Below, piece after piece: positions 51,996-63,112 of a stretch of DNA of 64,000 nucleotides. The notes under the pieces were generated by a model that made no database searches, was not told the DNA's origin, and saw only the letters and a program-made list of their open reading frames with translations. A program made the position numbers and the translations under genes. Positions within the stretch are counted from its first letter, which is position 1. The number at the start of each line of letters is the position of its first letter. The stretch comes from Litoditis marina. Taxonomy: Eukaryota; Nematoda; Chromadorea; Rhabditida; Rhabditidae. The stretch spans positions 186,001 to 250,000 of the forward strand of contig OZ038433.1 of NCBI GenBank assembly GCA_964036275.1, read 5' to 3'.

Positions 51996-54900
51996 GCTCT
52001 CTTGTACTCCATAGCATATTTTCTCTTCCGCCAAGATCAAGTATAAACGGTTAGGCGGTCAATGAGAAGATCACACAACCGATGTAGCAAACCCGAAATT
52101 TTAGCTGTATGGTTGAGAGCAGAAAAAGAAAGAAGTGTAGTTCCATGTTCCAACATTGGCGGGACCGAATCTACGTTTCCCGCTACCATTTGGAACAAAT
52201 AGTTATCCGAAATGACCCGAAAGGTGACGGTATTACAACCGTAATCCATTTCTTACAAATTTATCTTCGATTCCAAGCACTTCTTTCTTTATTTTTTATA
52301 CTATAGAAATTAAACCAAAAAAGAAGAAAAGGTGTATCGGTTAGTTCCTTGTCCTTGGGACCGAACCTGGGGACATGGATGCGTGGATGCTGGCTGGGGC
52401 ACTCTGCATGTACGAGGTTCGTCTCCCGTTCAGAGTGGAAGTTGTCGTTTCCACTTTGTCTAGAAGCACACCATGCTCTATGTAGCTAATAAAGTGAACA
52501 AATGTAAAGTAAAGGAAATATCTAATTGTATTAATACTATGTGTTTCACAAACGACCACAAAAAATGAAAACACAGGGCGCAGTAGCAAAGACTATGTTG
52601 TGTTTTCTTCCTGTTCTTAACTAAGTACAGCCGAGGTTGTCACCACAACTACTGTAGTGAGAGTAATTAGTTAATGTCATTACGTGATCACTTCAAAACC
52701 TTACCACGGTGCCCAAAAACAACATAGGAAACGACACACTGAGAAGAAAAATGCGAATGTAAGATTTAGTTTTCGAATTTTTAGAAGGCTGGGACAACGA
52801 AATTGTGGTTCAAATAGGTTGCAGTGGTTTTTTGAAAACACAGAGAAACAAGAAGTTGCCACGAGCTGTTTCACTTGTAAATATTCCATCTTGTAGTGTC
52901 TTTGTTCGCAAACGTTATGTTTTTACTAATTGCTAATCTGAGCGTGTTAAGATATTGGTAACCAACTAGGCTACTTCTCTGTACATAGAATAATCAACTA
53001 GGGCTATGCACGCAATACGTTGGAGACCTATTTAGGCCGAAGCTGTCGCGAACCTCCATCTCTCCTGACAGCTCCAATGACTGGTCCACGCGGGCGTCTG
53101 TTCTCCAACTCAACGTCACTTTCTTCTTCCGATTCTTCCTCCGATATTTCTTCCGACTCGTCTTCCAACTATAAAGTTGCGGTTTTTCAAATCCTCAAAA
53201 AGCGTGGGGTAAACTCAGGACAACAATACTGTTGTAAATTTATTCCGGTGTATCATTGGTGTATATCGAAGCTTCTTACGTGTTCAAAGATCAAACTACA
53301 GTTATAAATAGATCAAAACCCAATGTTCAAACCACATTTGTAGTTTGACGGGACCAAACTACAAACACAGTGACCTAGGGCAACGCACACCGTCTCGCCC
53401 TGTTTTGGAGAAAGCAAATAAAGAAGAAGATCAGAGAAGTACTATAAACTAGAAAACGGAGTGAGAATATTATTATTATTAAAATATTATTATTCTGTTA
53501 TTCGAGTCTCACCTCTTCCTCGTCTTCCTCACTCTCTTCGCTTTCGTCCTCTGATTGGAGCGGAGGGGGAGAGCGGGGAGGCAACGAACCAACGCAGCTG
53601 AACACAGAGATATGACACTATTTCAACTACTCAAATGGCACGTTTATGGTTATAGTACGCGGCTTTCGAGAAACAAAAACAAGTAATAACAGGAATGAAA
53701 AACAAGAACTTGACAAACAGTATAAACACGCGCCACACTAAAGTTTCATCTAATATGGTTTTTTACCTACTTCATTAACTGATAATTTCTATATTACCCT
53801 TGGGAGTGAAAATTATAAGTATCTTTTGAAACCAGTTTTGTGAATACAAAATTTTCGTTTTTTCTATGTTTTACCTAGGAGTAATTGTGACGGTTGTTTC
53901 GCTGATTTCGTTTTCCAGTTGATTGAGTTTCAGGAGATCCTTCTTTTTCTTTTTCCTCAAAAGATCGTCGTCCAACTCCGAAGGGTCAGGCCGTCCCGGG
54001 TATTGCATCAAAAGCTTTTTCGCCTGAAAATCGAACCCTATATTTGAAAAATTTCGATCATCTGCAACGTTAAACTTCCTTTCTTTTTCATTTACAACAA
54101 AAAATCGATATCACCTTCTAGTAACTTCTTCCACTATTATAAACATGCAGAGAAAGCAAAATAGAAGTGAAGGAGAAGTGAGGGCGAAAAGAGAAGAGGA
54201 GACCGTGCAAAGAATTCGTTCATCTCATTGTGCGGTCAAGCATAGTTATACGCTTTTGAAAAGAAGATGCAAATAGTTTGTACGATGGTTCAAATTTGAT
54301 ACTCAATCGAGCAGCAAAAAACAGTCGATATTTCACAGAGCGCATGTTTTTTTTTCTTGAATCTCAGTTGCTTTTTCCGTTTCAAAGGTCACCTTCGTAC
54401 AGTGAGAAACTAAGAACCATATAATAACCGTTCAGCAAAGAGAACGAGTTATACTGTGTTATAAATAGGACGATTTAATTAAACTGAGGATGCTCTACCG
54501 CAATTATCTAAATTCACCATTCAACGTAGGCACCAACTATCTGATTAACATTGTTCAAAGATTCTCGAAAAAAAAGTTGTTCAACAATTTTCCATTAAAC
54601 GTGAGGATAGATCGTATCTCTTCTGAGATAGGGCCCCTATCGGCATGTAGATTATTAATAGCCCATAATACCTAGGAAACTTGACATACACTTGGATTCT
54701 AGGTTTTGTTTATTGTATTTTGTATATACCTTACGCTATGATACATTATATTTTTCTTGATTCTATACCTTGTCGAATAGGTAGGGCGACTGCTGGGGCG
54801 TGGGCTGCGGCCCTCCGAGCATCTTGCGAGTCAGACTGGGAGACTCGCACTCCATGGACACCCCGCGGCCGTACATATCAACATGACTGTGCTGGAAAGA

Positions 54901-57900
54901 CACACGAAAGTGGGTGGAAGGGGCCATTCAAGAGGGTTAGTTGCACACAAAAGCCAATTCCACTATGAACAGAGTACTTCATAAACCTTTTCAGGTGACC
55001 ATTAATCGGGTTATCCTGTTAACCTTTCCGTCAACCCCGTTGTGACCCGTTTTCGTGTACTTTGGGAAAGAGGTTACGAAATGGTTAACAAATGAGTTAA
55101 TCGAGTAGCCTGGTTCATAATATGAACCACTATGAAGGCTACTTCATAATATGAACCGGGCTACAAGTTCTCTACATATTATGTTGAGAACTTGCCACAC
55201 ACAAGAGGCTGTATCCGGAAATATCCCGTTTCTTTGCACGAATCCTGCGTCTCCCGAATTTCGCACTTTTTTGCACATTAATCCCAAATAGATGTAGGAG
55301 CAGAGAAATAGCTCATGTTCGAGGAGAGAAAGGTTGGATACTGATTGTCAGGCTGTTCGTGAATACGTACTCCACACACTCACGCTCACATCAAAACAGC
55401 GTGATACATGCATAAGATATCGAAAAATGAGTAAGTAAACGGTATGTGAACTGGTGATAGGTTGCTCACTCAATATTGGCTTTATGTTTCAATTCGAGGT
55501 GGCATTCAAACTTCCGACATTTCACTAACTATTTCGCGTTAATTTCAGATAGTTTTTCGCTCTTTTCCCATCGGAAATATTTGATTATTAACAAAAACGT
55601 GCATGTTGCAAGAAGCTCAAGTTGACGTATGACGTGTGGAAGCAAGGGTACAAACATCGATTGACTTATTGTTGTGACGATAACTGCCAAGACATGTCAC
55701 TCAAACACAATTCTGTTTTGCACGCTTCTTCTATCGAAATTACCAACAAAAATCGTTCTCGAATACTTCAGAAGTACTTCAGACTTTGAAGGGTTTCAAT
55801 TCATTTCAACAATTTGTTGTGTTTAGTATCCGCTCCTTCCATAAACATTGACATTTCACATGTGGTGGTTGACACGTTCTTGTATGTTTCATGACTTTTC
55901 ATCCCAAACATGCCAAACCACACCGAAATCCAGAATAAACCACGGTTTCTCACCTGATATTTTCCTTTGCTCTGTCTCTTGATGAGTCCTCTGTCGAATG
56001 CGTCTAGGTATTGGGGGGAGCTGGCCGGATCCGGCGGTGGCAACGTCTCCAGAAACTCCCCGACCGGAGCGACCACCGGCACTTTGTTCTCCACCTGAAA
56101 AATTGAATAAGAGGTTAGCGTTAAAACTTCTCGAGAAGTCTGTGATCGTGATCAAAAATTACTTTCGAAGAAACGTAGCTTCCAAAATGAGTTCATGAAC
56201 GTTTTATGAGTTCTGTTCTATTGGTCCATGATCATGTCGACGTGAATAATCCGAAAGTAACCGCTTGTTTTATAGAATTAATGTGTTCAAGCATGTCATC
56301 ATTAAATGTTGAAGTGCTAATACAGATTGTTATACGAAATATTGTGAAAGTTGGACGGAAAAATATCGATTTCGAACTATAATTCGTCCCCTGAGTCAAA
56401 TTAAATAAAGTAAAATGTTGGTAAACTTGCGCGTGCCAACCTCTTCTACCTCATCAGCTAGTTCTTCCATTTCTGAGTCCGAGTACTCCTCATCTTCCTC
56501 TGATCCCGACTCTGAACAGAAAACGTTAAGACAGTGAAAAAATTGTTTTTCATCGAGTACAGCATCGCTGTACGACTATCATTTCAAAGTACTATTGGGC
56601 ATATTCTGCTGAAGACACTTTCGACGAAAAACCACAAGACAAAACCAATACCATGCTTGGATGAGATTCAAAGAAAGTATAGAGGGATGGAACTTCTGCT
56701 TGTGGGCCCAAACAAACAAAAACACACAAACACAAAGGACGAATATCAAAACTACATCATTCTGAGGTTCTCCAATTCAAAGTGCTGAAATAATAGTTTT
56801 TTTTTAATTGTCACCCACCAACTTCCTCTGTTTGAGTCTGTCTACATTCGATTACCACAGGTGTATGCTCTTTTTGATCGTCACTATCCTCGAACGAAGT
56901 GTCCTGCAACAAAAAAACTATTGTATGACTAGTGCTAAGTTTGGTCATGTCGCATTACCAAATTTTGCATAAAACACACCAGAATCGAACTACAGTCCCA
57001 TTAGAGTGGGTCAGAATGATTACGCCCTTCTGATATGCCACTATACTACGTTCAACGATAATCAGATAACAAAACTAGTGTGAGACATTGAAGTGGACCC
57101 CCAACTGTGAGATCTACCACCCTACCTGAACTGTGACATCGGTTGCGGTGCTGATCGATGAATTGATCATACTTGCTTCATTTTCATCCTCATCCGGGTC
57201 AAAACCAACCTGAAGTTCATTATCAGAAACTGGTGCTTTCGGATTTGAAGTCTAATTGAGGTTTCACTTGTTCTGAACTATAATTGTCATTCATAGAGAA
57301 TAGTGCACTAAACCAGTGTTAACATGCAGTTTTAAGAGTACCTGGAAATTAATCATGCGCAAAGTATACCAAAGGCAGAGGTGTTGTTGTTTATGGTTCA
57401 ATCCGTATCCACAAAACTAAATAACGTTCCGCACGATGGTAGAGCAAGAAAATAGTGTGTTAGCAAAGAGAGTGCAGACCACCGTAGGGCTTCTATGTTA
57501 CGGCTACTGATGATGTATTTCTCTGTGTTGGCATCCTCGTTACAACAACTGTACCTCGACACTGTGCCACTTTCTCTGTCCCATGGGGTGTTTTGCAATT
57601 TCCTCGGGCTTCTTGGAAACGGATTCTTTCCGAGGGGTAGCCGCCTTTCGCACAACATCCTTGAAAACGGAAACAACCATGCATACGTGTTATGTATTTG
57701 TACTTTTGCCGATAGTACATAGGATGTGTTGTTTCCTATGCAAGCCTGTGTAGTGGGCCTGTGCCGTTGTATTTGTAGTTTGATCCCGTTGCTTTCTGGC
57801 ATTTTCCGTTAAAAACGTGCACTGAGATCAAACTACAACGAACATATTTGGTCACTTCTTGGGAATTAGCAATTTCAGAAAACCCGATTAGGGAAGTGAA

Positions 57901-60900
57901 GCAAAGGTGTGTAGAACATGCTCAGAGGTTTGCCATGACAACAAATAGAGGCGCAATTAAACCATTCAATGTGTTCGTCGAAGTTTCGAAAGCTCAAAAC
58001 TGTAAAGGACGAAAACATGAACTATTCTTGCCTCAATGATGTTTCGTGTACAACTCCAAAAACATGCAAACCATTCAATAACATTCAAAAGTAGTAAGAT
58101 GATTTTGTATAATTTACATCATTCCAAATCGGTTACTAGGCATTTGCTTCCGTGGTTCAGAGACAGTTCTAAACAGGCCCGAGTTATGCGAAGACGAACA
58201 CCTGTGTATACTGCTGTTCATTCGTATACTACTAGCGATCAAGAGTTTATCATATCAGGAGAACCAATATTGTCCCTGAAACCCTTTTCCCCTTGACCCA
58301 CCTGGCTCTGTTGTTGAACTAGTTTACTCGTCTGCTGTTGCACTTCGGCTGGCTGGGCGGCTGAAAATTGGTTAGCTGTCAATAAGGAGTGTTTATTATA
58401 TTTCTTATATTTTAGTTCGCTTTTTTGCATTCTAACAATAATACTGAGTCATTAAATATGTATGAAGTTGATTCTGGTGTTTAATTAGGAATGCCCGAAG
58501 AGAGACCGTTGCCATGATTTTGATGTGCTTTATGTCATTCAGCCCAATTATCTATCTGCTTACGCACTTAGTGTATGTACTTAACCTATAAAATACATCG
58601 TTTCACCCACTTCATCATTTTCATAATCAAAAAGACTATCCGTTTGGGGTTGGAATAACTAGAATCAGTTTTTTGTTCGATTTGAACGTATAATTACTGT
58701 ATTGTCTGCAATATTTTTAACCGTTTCTAAAACAACCGTCTTTAAACGTTAGTTTTCCTTTTCACTTACCAATGATACTCTCCAACAGTTCCTTTGCCTT
58801 GTCAGTTTTTTTATTCGTTCACATAACACAGTAATTTCTGTACACTGTATTTTCTAACGAGAAGAGAATTTTTGCTGTCCTCAACTGTTTCACATATTTT
58901 CCACGTTTAACCATTTCACTTATATAATATGATACTCTCTAGTAGTTTCTTTACCACGTCAGTTTTTTTTATTTGTTCACATAACTACTGTTTTTAAGTA
59001 AACAATACTTTCAAAATAAAAAAAAACATTGTTGTCGCTACTATCCTCAAACTTTCATAACCGTCCCTAAACGTTGCTTTCACTCCATTTCACTTACTAA
59101 TGATGCTCTCCAGTAGTTCCTTGACCATGGGTCGTGTGTCGTACAACGGATGAGCCTTGATGCGGGCTATCATATTGAGACTGACCGGACCCTTGTCCAT
59201 CTGCTCTAGAACCTGGAAATAAATTGAGTTGTGGGATAAACTAAACTGTTAGATAACCGTTCTGCACTAGCACTAGTTGTGCTTGTTTATAGAAGCACAT
59301 TATTTTCTAGAGTATTTTTAATTCTAGTTTTTTTCAAACACGTGAACTCCAGTATTGATCCTGCTTTAGTTATATTGAGCTCATAACGTTTGACTTATGC
59401 TTCCCGTTGCTCCAATTGAACAAACTGCTCCTGCGAAGGTGTCATTTTGGACCTAATGTAATCGACGTGGAAAAACTACCACCATTGGTATACTAGAGGT
59501 TGATTGTAGTCACGTGAACCCAGAACTCTAATGAGTGATTGTTTCACGTGAATGTGCAATTGACTAACAGTGTATTAGTAATTTGTCAAGAAGCACCTAT
59601 TAGAATGGAATCATACTGATGAATTTGTGTTCGGTTCACCTGGTTCATGAGCATATTGAGTGAGTCTGTTTCTATTCTGTATGTGGCTGCGGATGGGTAT
59701 GCCCGGGTGGTGGAGGCCCTTCTCTGGGGAGGGGGAGAGTCGCTGACGGGAACGAAGGACGGAGCACGAGAGGGACCCGACGCCCTGAAGACACGTGTAA
59801 TTACATTTGATGATTTTGTAGTTTGTACTTTACTCACTTTGAACAAAGTTCATAACAAAAAGAGACAGAACAACATAGAGTCGCCCATATCGAAACTGTA
59901 GTTATGTTCTTCCACAAATTGTTTACCTGAAACTTCTGCTAATGGACAGTTTTTCGTATAGGCAAAGACCATACGTCCAATTTTAGTACCGAACTAATTG
60001 ACAATAATGTGTGAAATGTATTGGTTCCCCATAGCGACTAGTAGTAAACACCACTACAAATTTGTTCACTATAGCGAAATAGTTGTGTGTAATTGCTCAT
60101 TGTTCGATCAAGACCTGGCGCGACAACACCCTCGAAAACCCCATGAGATACCTCATGAGCAATGTCTCTCGAATCTTTCATGAGATTCTATCAGTTGCTG
60201 TTGTTATGCTCCAACACCACACGTTCACGAGTAGCTCATGAGGTGTTCTTGAGATCATGAGAAATCATTATTTTCTCATGAGGCTGCGAGGATTGCTACG
60301 CCCCCTTTGGCCGTATCCCCCAATAATTTTTCCCTCTCCCGGGAGCGTTTTTGGCTCCCGGGAGCCAAAATTTCAACCAAATTCGCTCTCCGGGCAGCCT
60401 AAAAACGCTCCCGGAAGAGGAAAATTTATTGGTGGATACGGCCACTTGTGTAAATATAACTCACTCTGCCCTAGCAGTACTGGGATCCTCTGGTTGCTCG
60501 GGAGCTTTGACTGATCGCTCCTCGACTCTCTCTGAAAAACACTCAATGAACTAGTATAAAAAAACGAGTGTAAAGGAAGTAAAGAGGAAGTAAAGATTTT
60601 TAAGTCCAATAAAAATATTAAATAGGAAAACTCTAATCTCGCTCGGTTTACAATTTCGAAAAAAGGATACCGAGTTTTTGGTTGTCGGAAGAAAAATTCT
60701 GACTGCGACTCACAATAATCTAGCTTATACTCCGTTGTTTACAAGAGAAGCGAGATTAGCATTTTCCTCAAAATATTTTTATTGGACTTCTTTTATATTT
60801 CTCGTACATATTTATCCAAAACTAATCTTTACTTCCTTTACACTCGTTTTTTTATACTAGTTGAACTCTTTTTCTATGGTTACGAAGTAACGGTCATTTT

Positions 60901-62167
60901 TGATAATTTTTTTTGAACAATAAGCTAAACAAGGAATGTTATGTTTTTCTATTGGAGTTTTAAACCGTGCCGTAGTGCAGAAGGTTTGGTGTAGTTGTAA
61001 CCTCGTTCAAGTGGTAGCAAATTTTCCACTCTAGACTCCAGGCAGGAATCGAACCTTCGTTCGCCGTGCGTGAATAGAACGTTTATCCAATCCGCCAATC
61101 AGACATGTGAATAGCAGTGAAAACCAAGCTGTACCCGCCTGTCATGAGTTCTTCATTGGAAAACGTCTTCCCGTACACGTTAAACTCTTATTTCATTTTT
61201 ATTTTCACAAAACCGGTCTATCCATGATTTTTTGCGAGACCATTTTCGGCTCTCTCACACGTAATATTCAAATTTCAGACATACCTGGAAAATACGTATA
61301 CCTCAACTTTTTTAGAGCTTTCCAATAATGTAAGTATTTTTTGAATAAGTTAATTTCGTGCGAAACTATGCCGCGATTTGAGGAGGCGGACACTTTTGTC
61401 GCCGGCGCCGCCGCCGCCGCCCCGCACGGAAGCCATTTTTGCGAGACGTTGGGCCCCCTAACTCCTCTCAATAAATTCTACTTGGAACGTGAACTTAGTA
61501 TCTTGTAGACGTGTTCCCCTTCAGTGATTCATGCAAAAATCTAAGAAAATGGTCGACGTACTTTGAAGAAAATTGTAATAATCTGTTTTGTAATGTCTGC
61601 AGACCTTTGAACAATAACTAATCTGCGCAGCGCTCCGCGCTGCGCACGATGCTCCAACTCTTTCTGAAGCTTCAGTTGTAGGCATTTCTATAGAAAGAAG
61701 ATTAAATACTCGATACTATTTGGAACTACCTCAGATTTGATTGGGTCTTTAGAAGGGCATGTTTTTGCTTGGAATGATATAATCCGTTTTGTTCATCTGT
61801 CGACATTTACCGTAATCAATCTAACTTTTGAACCGATGTTTAAAGATTCAAGAAAAGTATTAATAAAAGAGAGTGATCGAGAATTGAATTGAATACAGGT
61901 AAGCTTTTCCCAACGCCTTATAAAATATTCGAAAATTCAACTTTCTTTGGTAAATCGAAACGGATCAACCAAGGTTATATAGCTAACCAACTACACTAGC
62001 TAGACAAATATTTCAAGGTACACATCGGGTGGAAATTCTTGCACCCAGACTTCATGAGATCGAAGTAATTGATTGTACTTGTGTAACAAACCTTTTCTTT
62101 TCGGCTGCGCCTCTTCCCGAACGTTCGGAGGTTTGAACGGAGCCGGAATTTCCTTGCCCTGTGGAGC
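39405..62167 (-). CDS. Large disordered protein, C-terminal 1,109 residues in 32 exons (5' end outside)
   Basis: Exons, 5' to 3': 62092-62167, 60465-60531, 59640-59784, 59098-59212, 58302-58360, 57555-57659, 57126-57209, 56819-56903, 56441-56511, 55954-56094, 54769-54891, 53875-54023, 53513-53597, 53054-53168, 51650-51743, 51094-51222, 49523-49642, 49293-49324, 48338-48450, 47396-47463, 45999-46083, 44866-44972, 44323-44507, 43905-43962, 43222-43340, 42686-42825, 41932-42072, 41027-41126, 40569-40659, 40052-40174, 39768-39865, 39405-39511. Every join keeps frame to a TGA. By visible-residue number: 96-134 is helical (QMDKGPVSLNMIARIKAHPLY); 215-275 and 425-455 are very acidic; 365-400 has a poly-Lys helix; 520-540 is a likely coiled coil (STLEKKIAERETQLKEEL); 570-850 is Tyr/Arg/Ser-rich; later come two similar basic amphipathic segments (VIDRLRRHLSLEKS, about 913, and PIDKIKSLFRKGD, about 1011). 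No folded domain was recognised. A cytoskeletal or junctional scaffold is plausible but unproven. Confidence 0.85.
39968..40022. repeat. CT-rich microsatellite with a C run
   Basis: TCTC-type repeats interrupted by about ten C residues near 39991 lie in the intron just downstream of exon 40052-40174 and leave about 30 bases to its donor. Confidence 0.85.
40419..40544. mobile_element. Palindromic MITE, GGCCGTATGCATGAAACATC ends
   Basis: The left end GGCCGTATGCATGAAACATC is answered by GATGTTTCATGCATAGGGCC, and the interior arms (GGTTGGGATGCCATTCCCAG and counterpart) also pair, so the 126 bases form a long hairpin. It is intronic in the large gene. Confidence 0.8.
42456..42562. mobile_element. 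Palindromic MITE, GGCCGCATTCATACTTTTTACG ends
   Basis: GGCCGCATTCATACTTTTTA pairs with the right end (ATGAATGCGGTC in inverse), and the arms continue through ACGTCGACGTTTA. The 107 bases are almost entirely foldback. The terminal pattern resembles that of the 722-bp element at 10516-11237 (TTCANACTTTTT). Confidence 0.75.
43365..43545 (+). mobile_element. tRNA-derived SINE, copy 3
   Basis: It shows the GGCGGGAGTATACTGTATATC block, TTTAGTGGTTAGGGTCCGCGC as A-box region, a degenerate B box (GCCGTTCAGTCTC) and the TTGGCACTCACTATA end. It lies in an intron of the large gene. Confidence 0.65.
44011..44120. mobile_element. Palindromic MITE, GGACGATTATGTGG family, copy 2
   Basis: AGGACGATTATGTGGACCAAT and ATTGGACCACATAATCGTCCT bound a foldback with complementary inner parts (GGTCCTTTGAACTGCA and TGCAGTTTGAAGGACT). 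It is intronic in the large gene. Confidence 0.85.
44990..45172 (+). mobile_element. tRNA-derived SINE, copy 4
   Basis: This is the best preserved copy. It has GGCGGGCGAGTACTGTGTAT, ACACATGTCTTTGATTCCG, an A-box-like segment, the perfect B box GGTTCGATTCC and the TTGGCACTTACTATAA end. It is intronic in the large gene. Confidence 0.75.
46103..46216. mobile_element. Palindromic MITE, GGACGATTATGTGG family, copy 3
   Basis: AAGAAGGACGATTATGTGG is answered by TCACATAATCGTCCT. It begins only about 20 bases upstream of the acceptor of exon 45999-46083, so it sits close to the branch-point region of that intron. Confidence 0.8.
47949..48020. mobile_element. TGTAGTTTGATC-type inverted-repeat element (diverged)
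   Basis: TTGTAGTTTGAACTCGATG and GCGAGATCAAACTAGAAAC flank about 35 bases. It matches the ends of the 68-bp element at 57772-57839. Confidence 0.55.
48471..48697. mobile_element. MITE with CATTCCCACTGAGA ends, copy 2
   Basis: CATTCCCACTGAGACTTTGG at the left is mirrored by CGAGGTCTCAGTGGGAAAGATG. The right half (ATGGTGAAAAGCCGCC, GGAAATTTTGTT) is also present, diverged, at about 9048-9110. It lies about 20 bases upstream of exon 48338-48450 on the minus strand. Confidence 0.65.
51945..51993. repeat. (CT)n microsatellite
   Basis: CT dinucleotide run in an intron of the large gene. Confidence 0.9.
54999..55165. repeat. GGTTAACC-rich inverted repeat and a short tandem duplication
   Basis: CCATTAATCGGGTTATCCTG and later ATGGTTAAC, GAGTTAATCGAGTAGCC recall the palindromic element at 31129-31286. 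At 55111-55160 the phrase TTCATAATATGAACC occurs twice, about 40 bases apart. The relationship is weak. Confidence 0.4.
56985..57065 (-). pseudogene. tRNA-like relic
   Basis: On the minus strand the A-box-like TAGTATAGTGGCATATC is followed about 40 bases later by a B-box-like AGTTCGATTCTGG. I could not pair a complete acceptor stem and the anticodon arm is unclear, so this is more likely a decayed tRNA or SINE head than a working tRNA gene. Confidence 0.4.
57772..57839. mobile_element. Intact 68-bp TGTAGTTTGATC inverted-repeat element
   Basis: TTTGTAGTTTGATCCCGTTG and ACTGAGATCAAACTACAACG bound a short centre (GCTTTCTGGCATTTTCCG). It is the uninterrupted form of the SINE-bearing element at 25066-25312. 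Single-ended relatives are at about 40354, 46347 and 53337. Confidence 0.75.
58740..59110. repeat. Tandem copies of an exon 3' end with its donor, intronic
   Basis: The donor end of exon 59098-59212 plus flanking intron (CACTTACTAATGATGCTCTC and CAGTAGTTCCTTGACC on the plus strand) is repeated at about 58766 (CACTTACCAATGATACTCTC) and 58918 (ATATGATACTCTCTAGTAG). Both extra copies are followed by GTCAGTTTTTTT, and the flanking intron (CGT-TAAACGTT, CATTTCACTTA) is repeated too. Units are about 155-165 bases. On the minus strand the farthest copy still reads KELLESII followed by GTAAGT; the middle one has lost its donor. Confidence 0.8.
60309..60443. mobile_element. Palindromic MITE, GGCCGTATCCCCCAATAA ends
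   Basis: GGCCGTATCCCCCAATAATT is mirrored by AATTTATTGGTGGATACGGCC, with inner pairs around CCCGGGAGC. It ends about 20 bases before the donor of exon 60465-60531. Confidence 0.8.
60548..61652. mobile_element. 1.1-kb composite element, copy 2
   Basis: It follows copy 1 (28316-29437) from the ACTAGTATAAAAAAACGAG foldback arm through the antisense tRNA-like part (GGAATCGAACCTTC near 61045), the GCC run (61399-61424) and the terminal hairpin GCGCAGCGC-TCC-GCGCTGCGC, ending ACGATG. The left foldback arm is shortened by about 40 bases. It is intronic in the large gene. Confidence 0.8.
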
Positions 62168-63090
62168 CTAAAACACATTTGCATTAATAAATAATGTATG
62201 AATAATAATGTTATTGCACAAATAAACAGAACACAATTGATTCAGTGTTCCATGAATAAACACATTTTTTTTTCATAATATTCCCAGTAATCGAGTAAAT
62301 ATAAAATATGCAACCCTCTGGTTTTCTGATAGAGTTTTTAGCGTGCAAATAACTCGGTAGTTTTTACACACATCTATACTATGATTCAGCTATCCATCGA
62401 TGTTTCACAATCCCTACTGGTTCCTCTTTTTTGTGACCTCATCCCTATCTGGTCCGAGTTGCACTATTATGACTCGCACTCACTCGTCGCATAACTTTTG
62501 AATAACACCGTTGTATAGAATAGAACCAATAAAAACCAAAACCACTGATCGAGCACATTCGGTTCTGCTAAAATGGCATACATTACATGGTCGTTTTTGT
62601 ATGAGAGTTACCTCTAGACTTTGCATAGAATGTTCAAATTTGACGGGGAAGTCTCTTCAAAAATACATATTTCCCAATTGACAAGTAAAAGTTTAATCTG
62701 TCGAAAAAGTTAGGTTTTCGATAGAACAAAATGTGTTCGCAGTGTGCTCATGTGTCAATTAGTACGGGGATTTGGAGCCGCGTGGGGATAAACCCCTCGT
62801 TTGAACCGACCAACGGCTCTCAGTTTTTGAACCACAATGTCCCCTGCAGACTCATGCAGTTGTCCTATCATTTGGCATTGCCGAATACTCATCCGTTTAT
62901 GGTTATAACCCTTTTCAAACCTATATCTAGTGTTTTAATAGAGAATAAACACTAGCTACCAATTATATTGGACTATAAGTGTACTCACATCAGCACTTCG
63001 CAAAAGGAGCTGTATAGAGTGTAGAACTACTTTTAGCATACGTTCATTTCGATTGTTATCATCTTGTTACTCAAAATAGATGACAAGACA
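62168..63090. other. AT-rich stretch without recognised content
   Basis: It is upstream of the small secreted-protein gene and probably within an intron of the large minus-strand gene. I found neither an exon in the required phase nor an inverted repeat. Confidence 0.45.
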
Positions 63091-63100
63091 TTTGTTTCAG
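63091..63100 (+). promoter_or_regulatory. Probable spliced-leader acceptor of the secreted-protein gene
   Basis: TTTGTTTCAG ends at 63100, twelve bases before the ATG at 63113: a U-rich canonical nematode 3' splice site immediately upstream of a start codon. Confidence 0.65.
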
Positions 63101-63112
63101 AATAACTCCAAA

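Noticed and set aside
52340..52470. tRNA-like or SINE element (GAGGTTCGTCTCC)
   Set aside because: Only a partial B-box-like motif and no match to the other SINE copies.
56985..57065. Functional tRNA gene
   Set aside because: The boxes are degenerate and I could not form a complete acceptor stem.
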